64,000 nt of DNA. Origin: DAIPKP01 sp964539095. GTDB lineage: Bacteria > Synergistota > Synergistia > Synergistales > Aminiphilaceae. The notes below the pieces were generated by a model. That model did not search any database. It worked only from the letters and a program-made list of their open reading frames with translations, and had not been told where the DNA came from. Location of the stretch: positions 1-64,000 of the forward strand of contig CAZIFL010000005.1 in assembly GCA_964539095.1 (NCBI GenBank), read 5' to 3'. How positions within the stretch are numbered: position 1 is the stretch's first letter; every line of letters begins with the position of its first letter. The translations under genes and the position numbers were made by a program. Shown in pieces: positions 60,467-64,000 of this stretch.

Positions 60467-61759
60467 GTGATCAATTCTTTCCGCGATGCTTTCCGACTGC
60501 CGGATCTCAAGAGAAGAATTCTTTTCACCCTGGGAATGCTTTTTATCTTCCGTCTCGGAGCCCACATCCCCACTCCGGGTATCGATACGGAGGCCATGTC
60601 GCAGCTCTTCCAGCAGGGAGGAGTGCTTGGGTTCCTTGACATGTTTGCCGGGGGTGCTCTGCGCCGCTTCAGCCTTTTCGCTCTCGGCGTAGCCCCCTAT
60701 ATTAATGCGAGTATCGTTATGCAGCTGCTGGTGGTGGTTATCCCCGCCCTTGAAAAGCTTCAGAAAGAGGGGGAGGATGGCCGTAAGAAGATCGTGGCCT
60801 ATACGCGCTGGGGAACGGTCTTCTTTGCCACCGTCCAGGCTATCGGTATGACCTTCTGGCTTCGTAACCTCGGCATCTTCAGCGGAGGTATGCTCGCGGG
60901 GGTTGTGGTGGTTGTAACGATCGTAACGGGATCCATTGCGGTGATGTGGCTCGGAGAGGAAATCTCCGACCACGGCATCGGCAACGGCATCTCCCTGCTT
61001 ATCTTCGGAGGTATCGTTGCCCGGATCCCCGAAGCCATCATCCAGACATGGACCCTTCTCACCGTGGGGGAGCTGAGCATCCTGGCTCTTCTTGTGGCTA
61101 TCATTCTCATGGTGCTCGTGGTGGCGGGGTGCGTTCTGCTCCAGGAGGGGCAGCGGCGTCTCCCCGTGCAGTATGCCAAACGGGTGGTGGGTAACAAGGT
61201 CTACGGAGGGCAGAGCACCTTTATTCCTCTTCGGGTGAATCAGGCGGGAGTTATTCCCATCATCTTCGCCTCCTCGGTGCTCCTCTTTCCCTACACGATC
61301 CTCAAGTTCTTCACGGGAGACTGGGCTATCCGGGCGCAACAGCTCTTTGCTCCGGGGAGCGTGGTCTACTTTGTGCTGTATATTCTGCTGATAGTCTTTT
61401 TCGCCTACTTCTATACCGCGGTGGTTTTCAACCCCGTGGATGTTTCAAACAACATGAAAAAGCATGGCGGATTTATCCTCGGGATTCGTCCCGGACGCCC
61501 CACGGCGGAGTATATCGAAAAGGTCATGAGCCGTATCACCCTGGGGGGGGCAACCTTTCTGGCCATCATCGCCATCATCCCCTCCATCATGACTTCGGTT
61601 GTGAAGGTCTCTACCTTCTACTTCGGAGGCACCGCAGTGCTTATTGTGGTAGGAGTTGCTCTTGATACGGTACACCAGATTGAGGCTCAGCTCCTTATGC
61701 GTCACTACGAAGGAATTCTCAAACGCAGTGACAAATCCGGAGGGCTTTTACGGCTCTGA
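60467..61759 (+). CDS. secY: Protein translocase subunit SecY
   Basis: Central pore subunit of the Sec translocon. The 430-residue protein has about ten membrane helices and the family signatures FRLGAHIPTPGID near the start and GISLLIFGGI in the middle, with the lateral-gate and plug region GALRRFSLFALGVAPYINASIVMQLL. The GTG start at 60467 is directly after the rplO stop (one base between), so translation is likely coupled. With secDF and yajC, most Sec membrane genes are in this window; secE, secG and secA are not. Confidence 0.97.
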   Translation: MINSFRDAFRLPDLKRRILFTLGMLFIFRLGAHIPTPGIDTEAMSQLFQQGGVLGFLDMFAGGALRRFSLFALGVAPYINASIVMQLLVVVIPALEKLQKEGEDGRKKIVAYTRWGTVFFATVQAIGMTFWLRNLGIFSGGMLAGVVVVVTIVTGSIAVMWLGEEISDHGIGNGISLLIFGGIVARIPEAIIQTWTLLTVGELSILALLVAIILMVLVVAGCVLLQEGQRRLPVQYAKRVVGNKVYGGQSTFIPLRVNQAGVIPIIFASSVLLFPYTILKFFTGDWAIRAQQLFAPGSVVYFVLYILLIVFFAYFYTAVVFNPVDVSNNMKKHGGFILGIRPGRPTAEYIEKVMSRITLGGATFLAIIAIIPSIMTSVVKVSTFYFGGTAVLIVVGVALDTVHQIEAQLLMRHYEGILKRSDKSGGLLRL

Positions 61760-61781
61760 TCCGGGGAAAGGAGAGTTCCTC

Positions 61782-62420
61782 ATGAAGCTTGTTTTTCTGG
61801 GGCCTCCCGGAGCGGGAAAGGGTACCCAGGCTGCGTCGGTGAAGGAAGCGTACTCGGTGGCACACATCTCCACAGGGGATATGCTTCGGGATAACGTCAA
61901 GCGGGAGACACCCCTCGGCAGGGAGGCCAAGGCCTTTATGGACGAGGGAAAGCTTGTGCCGGACGAATTGATCATCAACATGATCCGGAATACCATCTCT
62001 GGAGATGCCTGTACGAAAGGATTTATTCTCGACGGTTTTCCCCGTACCGCTCCTCAGGCGGAAGCCCTGGATGTACTTCTCCAGGAAATGGGGACCTCTC
62101 TGGATAGGGCTATACTCTTTGATGTGGATGACGAGACTGTGGTCTCCCGGCTTACGAGCAGGAGAGTCTGCAGCAGCTGCGGAGCCATCTATAACGTTCA
62201 TTTCGATCCTCCTCCGGAGGACGGAAGGTGCCGGAATTGCGGGAATCTCACCATCGTTCAGAGAAAGGACGATACCGAGGCAGTTATCCGTAAAAGGCTT
62301 CAGGTCTATCACGACCAGACAGCACCGCTTATCGAGTACTACACCTCCCGGGGTCTTCTCTCCCGGATAGACGGAACGGGGCCTAAAGACGCAGTGCTGG
62401 CTCTTCTCGCTGAGCGGTAA
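61782..62420 (+). CDS. adk: Adenylate kinase
   Basis: Interconverts ATP, ADP and AMP. The 212-residue long-form kinase has the P loop GPPGAGKGTQAA, the AMP-binding GFPRT segment and a zinc-binding LID with CSSC and CRNC pairs, typical of Gram-positive and many other non-proteobacterial enzymes. The frame opens upstream inside secY, but ATG 61782 follows AAAGGAGAG and gives the family start MKLVFLGPPG. Position after secY is conserved. Confidence 0.97.
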   Translation: MKLVFLGPPGAGKGTQAASVKEAYSVAHISTGDMLRDNVKRETPLGREAKAFMDEGKLVPDELIINMIRNTISGDACTKGFILDGFPRTAPQAEALDVLLQEMGTSLDRAILFDVDDETVVSRLTSRRVCSSCGAIYNVHFDPPPEDGRCRNCGNLTIVQRKDDTEAVIRKRLQVYHDQTAPLIEYYTSRGLLSRIDGTGPKDAVLALLAER

Positions 62421-62429
62421 TGTAAAACC

Positions 62430-63227
62430 ATGGGGCTTGTAAAAAAAGAACACGAGATCCTTCGTATGAGGCGCGCCGGACAGGTTGTGGGGGATGTACT
62501 ACGAGCTATGAGGGATATGGTGCTCCCCGGAGTTTCTACCCTGGACCTTGATACCGAGGCGGAGCGCATCATTCGAAAAGCGGGAGGAATACCGGCATTC
62601 AAAGGGTATCGGGTACCCGGTATTCCCTCTCCCTTTCCCGGAACGCTCTGTATTTCTATTAACGAGGAGATCGTTCACGGCATTCCGAAAAAAGAAAGAG
62701 TGGTTCAGGAGGGGGATATCGTCAGCATTGATGTAGGAGTCGAACTTGAAGGCTACTACGGCGATGCGGCCTGCACCTTCGGGGCAGGTGAGATCTCTCC
62801 TTTGCGGAAGAAGCTCTTGCGTGTGACCCTGGACTCGCTTCATGCGGCGTTGTCTGTAGCTCGCGAGGGAAAGACCCTTGGGGACATAGGACATGCGGTG
62901 GAGACGGTGGTGATTTCCGAGAATTTTGGTCTTGTGCGAACCTATGCCGGTCACGGTATAGGAAAAAAGCTTCACGAATTCCCTCAAGTTCCGAATTACG
63001 GGAAGCCGCAAACAGGGGTGACGTTGAAGTCCGGCATGACCCTGGCCATAGAGCCCATGGTCATGACCGGAGGCGAGGAAGTTCTTGCGAAGGGCGATAA
63101 ATGGACTGTGGTTACCGCTGACGGTTCCGATGCTGCGCACTTCGAGCATACCGTGCTCATCTGCGACGAGGGAATCGAGGTCCTGACGCCCTGGGAAGAA
63201 TGGAAACCATCCCTGGCTGTATCGTAG
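62430..63227 (+). CDS. map: Methionine aminopeptidase type I
   Basis: Removes the initiator methionine from nascent proteins. The 265-residue protein has the pita-bread fold ligands: D in SIDVGVELEGYYGDAA, H in YAGHGIGKKLHE, and E in IEPMVM and the late HFEHTVLI. The family length and motifs are fully present. It lies nine bases after adk with a weak SD. Placement in the spc region between adk and infA is conserved in many bacteria. Confidence 0.97.
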   Translation: MGLVKKEHEILRMRRAGQVVGDVLRAMRDMVLPGVSTLDLDTEAERIIRKAGGIPAFKGYRVPGIPSPFPGTLCISINEEIVHGIPKKERVVQEGDIVSIDVGVELEGYYGDAACTFGAGEISPLRKKLLRVTLDSLHAALSVAREGKTLGDIGHAVETVVISENFGLVRTYAGHGIGKKLHEFPQVPNYGKPQTGVTLKSGMTLAIEPMVMTGGEEVLAKGDKWTVVTADGSDAAHFEHTVLICDEGIEVLTPWEEWKPSLAVS

Positions 63228-63269
63228 TGCGGCAACCGAAAAAAAGACTTGAGGGAAGGTGAAGAATAT

Positions 63270-63488
63270 ATGGCAAAAGATGATGTCATTGAAGTTCGTG
63301 GTAAAGTAGTGGAGCCTCTGCCGAACGCCATGTTTCGGGTGGAGCTGGAGAACGGGTATAAAATTCTTGCGCACGTATCGGGCAAGATGCGTATGCATTT
63401 TATCCGAATCTTGCCGGGAGACAAGGTTTTGGTACAATTGTCCCCTTACGATCTTACACGGGGTAGGATCGTATATCGTTTTCGTTGA
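63270..63488 (+). CDS. infA: Translation initiation factor IF-1
   Basis: A 72-residue OB-fold factor that occupies the A site of the 30S subunit during initiation. The sequence starts MAKDDVIEVRGKVVEPLPNAMFRVELENG and ends LSPYDLTRGRIVYRFR, as in nearly all bacteria. A frame starting at 63249 is possible, but ATG 63270, preceded by GGGAAGGTGAAGA, gives the universal N terminus. Confidence 0.97.
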   Translation: MAKDDVIEVRGKVVEPLPNAMFRVELENGYKILAHVSGKMRMHFIRILPGDKVLVQLSPYDLTRGRIVYRFR

Positions 63489-63558
63489 TCTCCTCTGACC
63501 GGATGGGGGCAGAGGCCCACTCTCCGGCAAGGGATTCTACAAGGGAGTGTGAATTATC

Positions 63559-63684
63559 ATGAAGGTGAAACCTTCGGTAAAGCCAATCTGTGAGCACTGC
63601 AGCATCATTCGCAGAAATGGCGTGGTGCGGGTGATCTGCAGCAAGAATCCCCGGCACAAACAGCGCCAGGGTGCAAGGAGGTAG
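63559..63684 (+). CDS. rpmJ: 50S ribosomal protein L36 (bL36), zinc form
   Basis: A 41-residue zinc-binding protein with ligands in CEHC, the next cysteine in VRVICSKNPRH and the following histidine. It is a little longer than the usual 37-38 residues because of a GARR tail. The ATG at 63559 follows AAGGGAGTGTGAATTATC. The stop is 7 bases before rpsM. Gene order infA-rpmJ-rpsM is canonical. Confidence 0.95.
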   Translation: MKVKPSVKPICEHCSIIRRNGVVRVICSKNPRHKQRQGARR

Positions 63685-63691
63685 TCGGTTA

Positions 63692-64000
63692 ATGGCACGT
63701 ATTGCAGGTGTAGACCTTCCCCGGGATAAACGGGTGGAAATCGGTTTGACGTACATATATGGTATCGGCCTTACCACATCCCACAAGATTCTTGCGGTCA
63801 CTGGGATAGATCCCAATACCCGGATCAAGGATCTTACCGAGGAAGAGGCGGCAAAGCTTCGGGCGGAAATTCAGAATAACCACATGGTGGAGGGAGATCT
63901 CCGGCGCCAGGTGACCATGAATATCAAACGCCTCGTGGAGATCGGTTGCTACCGTGGTATGAGGCATAAGATGGGCTTGCCCGTCCGGGGTCAGCGTACG
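63692..64000 (+). CDS. rpsM: 30S ribosomal protein S13 (uS13), 3' end outside window
   Basis: The first 103 codons of S13, continuing past the window edge. Visible motifs: MARIAGVDLPRDKRVEIGLTYIYGIG, the helix-two-turn-helix region, and RGMRHKMGLPVRGQRT near the cut. SD AAGGAGG lies in the rpmJ 3' end. S13 forms the bridge to the 50S and contacts P-site tRNA. The C-terminal tail is not seen. Confidence 0.96.
   Translation, partial: MARIAGVDLPRDKRVEIGLTYIYGIGLTTSHKILAVTGIDPNTRIKDLTEEEAAKLRAEIQNNHMVEGDLRRQVTMNIKRLVEIGCYRGMRHKMGLPVRGQRT

Overview
The window is a dense, single-strand (all plus) stretch of housekeeping chromosome from a bacterium with moderately high G+C (by eye in the upper 50s per cent). 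The combination of a very long RpoC, a continuous mreBCD-mrdA-minCDE-rodA cluster, Rex, a YajC-SecD-SecF operon, a Sua5-type TsaC and the paired TIGR03960/TIGR03936 radical-SAM genes next to an RNase E/G gene suggests Synergistota (Synergistetes). That assignment is inference from gene content and order. No rRNA gene is present to confirm it.

Layout. 1-8.9 kb: dnaG-rpoD, an S4-domain protein, enolase, RidA, Rex, then yajC-secD-secF behind a good extended -10 promoter. 9-15 kb: recJ, a bifunctional RelA/SpoT, dtd, an MBL-fold hydrolase and radC. 15-22.2 kb: cell-shape and division genes mreB, mreC, mreD, mrdA, minC, minD, minE and rodA. 22.2-31.2 kb: two radical-SAM-linked genes, RNase E/G, smc, a TrmN6-like methyltransferase and rsmI. 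31.2-37.7 kb: metG, a small accessory islet (RhuM-family protein, two micro-ORFs, a decayed DUF4160 gene and an intact DUF2442 gene), tatD, tgt and a Sua5-type tsaC. 37.7-46.6 kb: tRNA-Leu(CAG) followed by rpoB-rpoC. 46.7-64 kb: an L7Ae-like protein, then str, S10 and spc ribosomal-protein genes with secY, adk, map and infA, ending inside rpsM at the window edge.

How the genes work together: the window carries replication priming, the vegetative RNA polymerase (core beta, beta-prime and sigma), most of the ribosome, two elongation factors, the Sec channel and its SecDF-YajC accessory complex, and the elongasome with its Min site-selection system. Genes are tightly packed, often with 1-4 bp or longer overlaps. 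Several starts are GTG or TTG and were chosen by Shine-Dalgarno (SD) position.

No obvious defence system, prophage, CRISPR array or biosynthetic cluster was found. The most unusual signals are: (i) an RpoC enlarged at two places, including an apparent five-copy array of a roughly 40-residue module near its N terminus; (ii) a 19-bp near-perfect palindrome lying over the -35 box of the rpoBC promoter; (iii) the accessory islet between metG and tatD; (iv) a 139-bp inverted-repeat element before the RNase E/G gene; and (v) long G or C homopolymers inside essential-looking genes.
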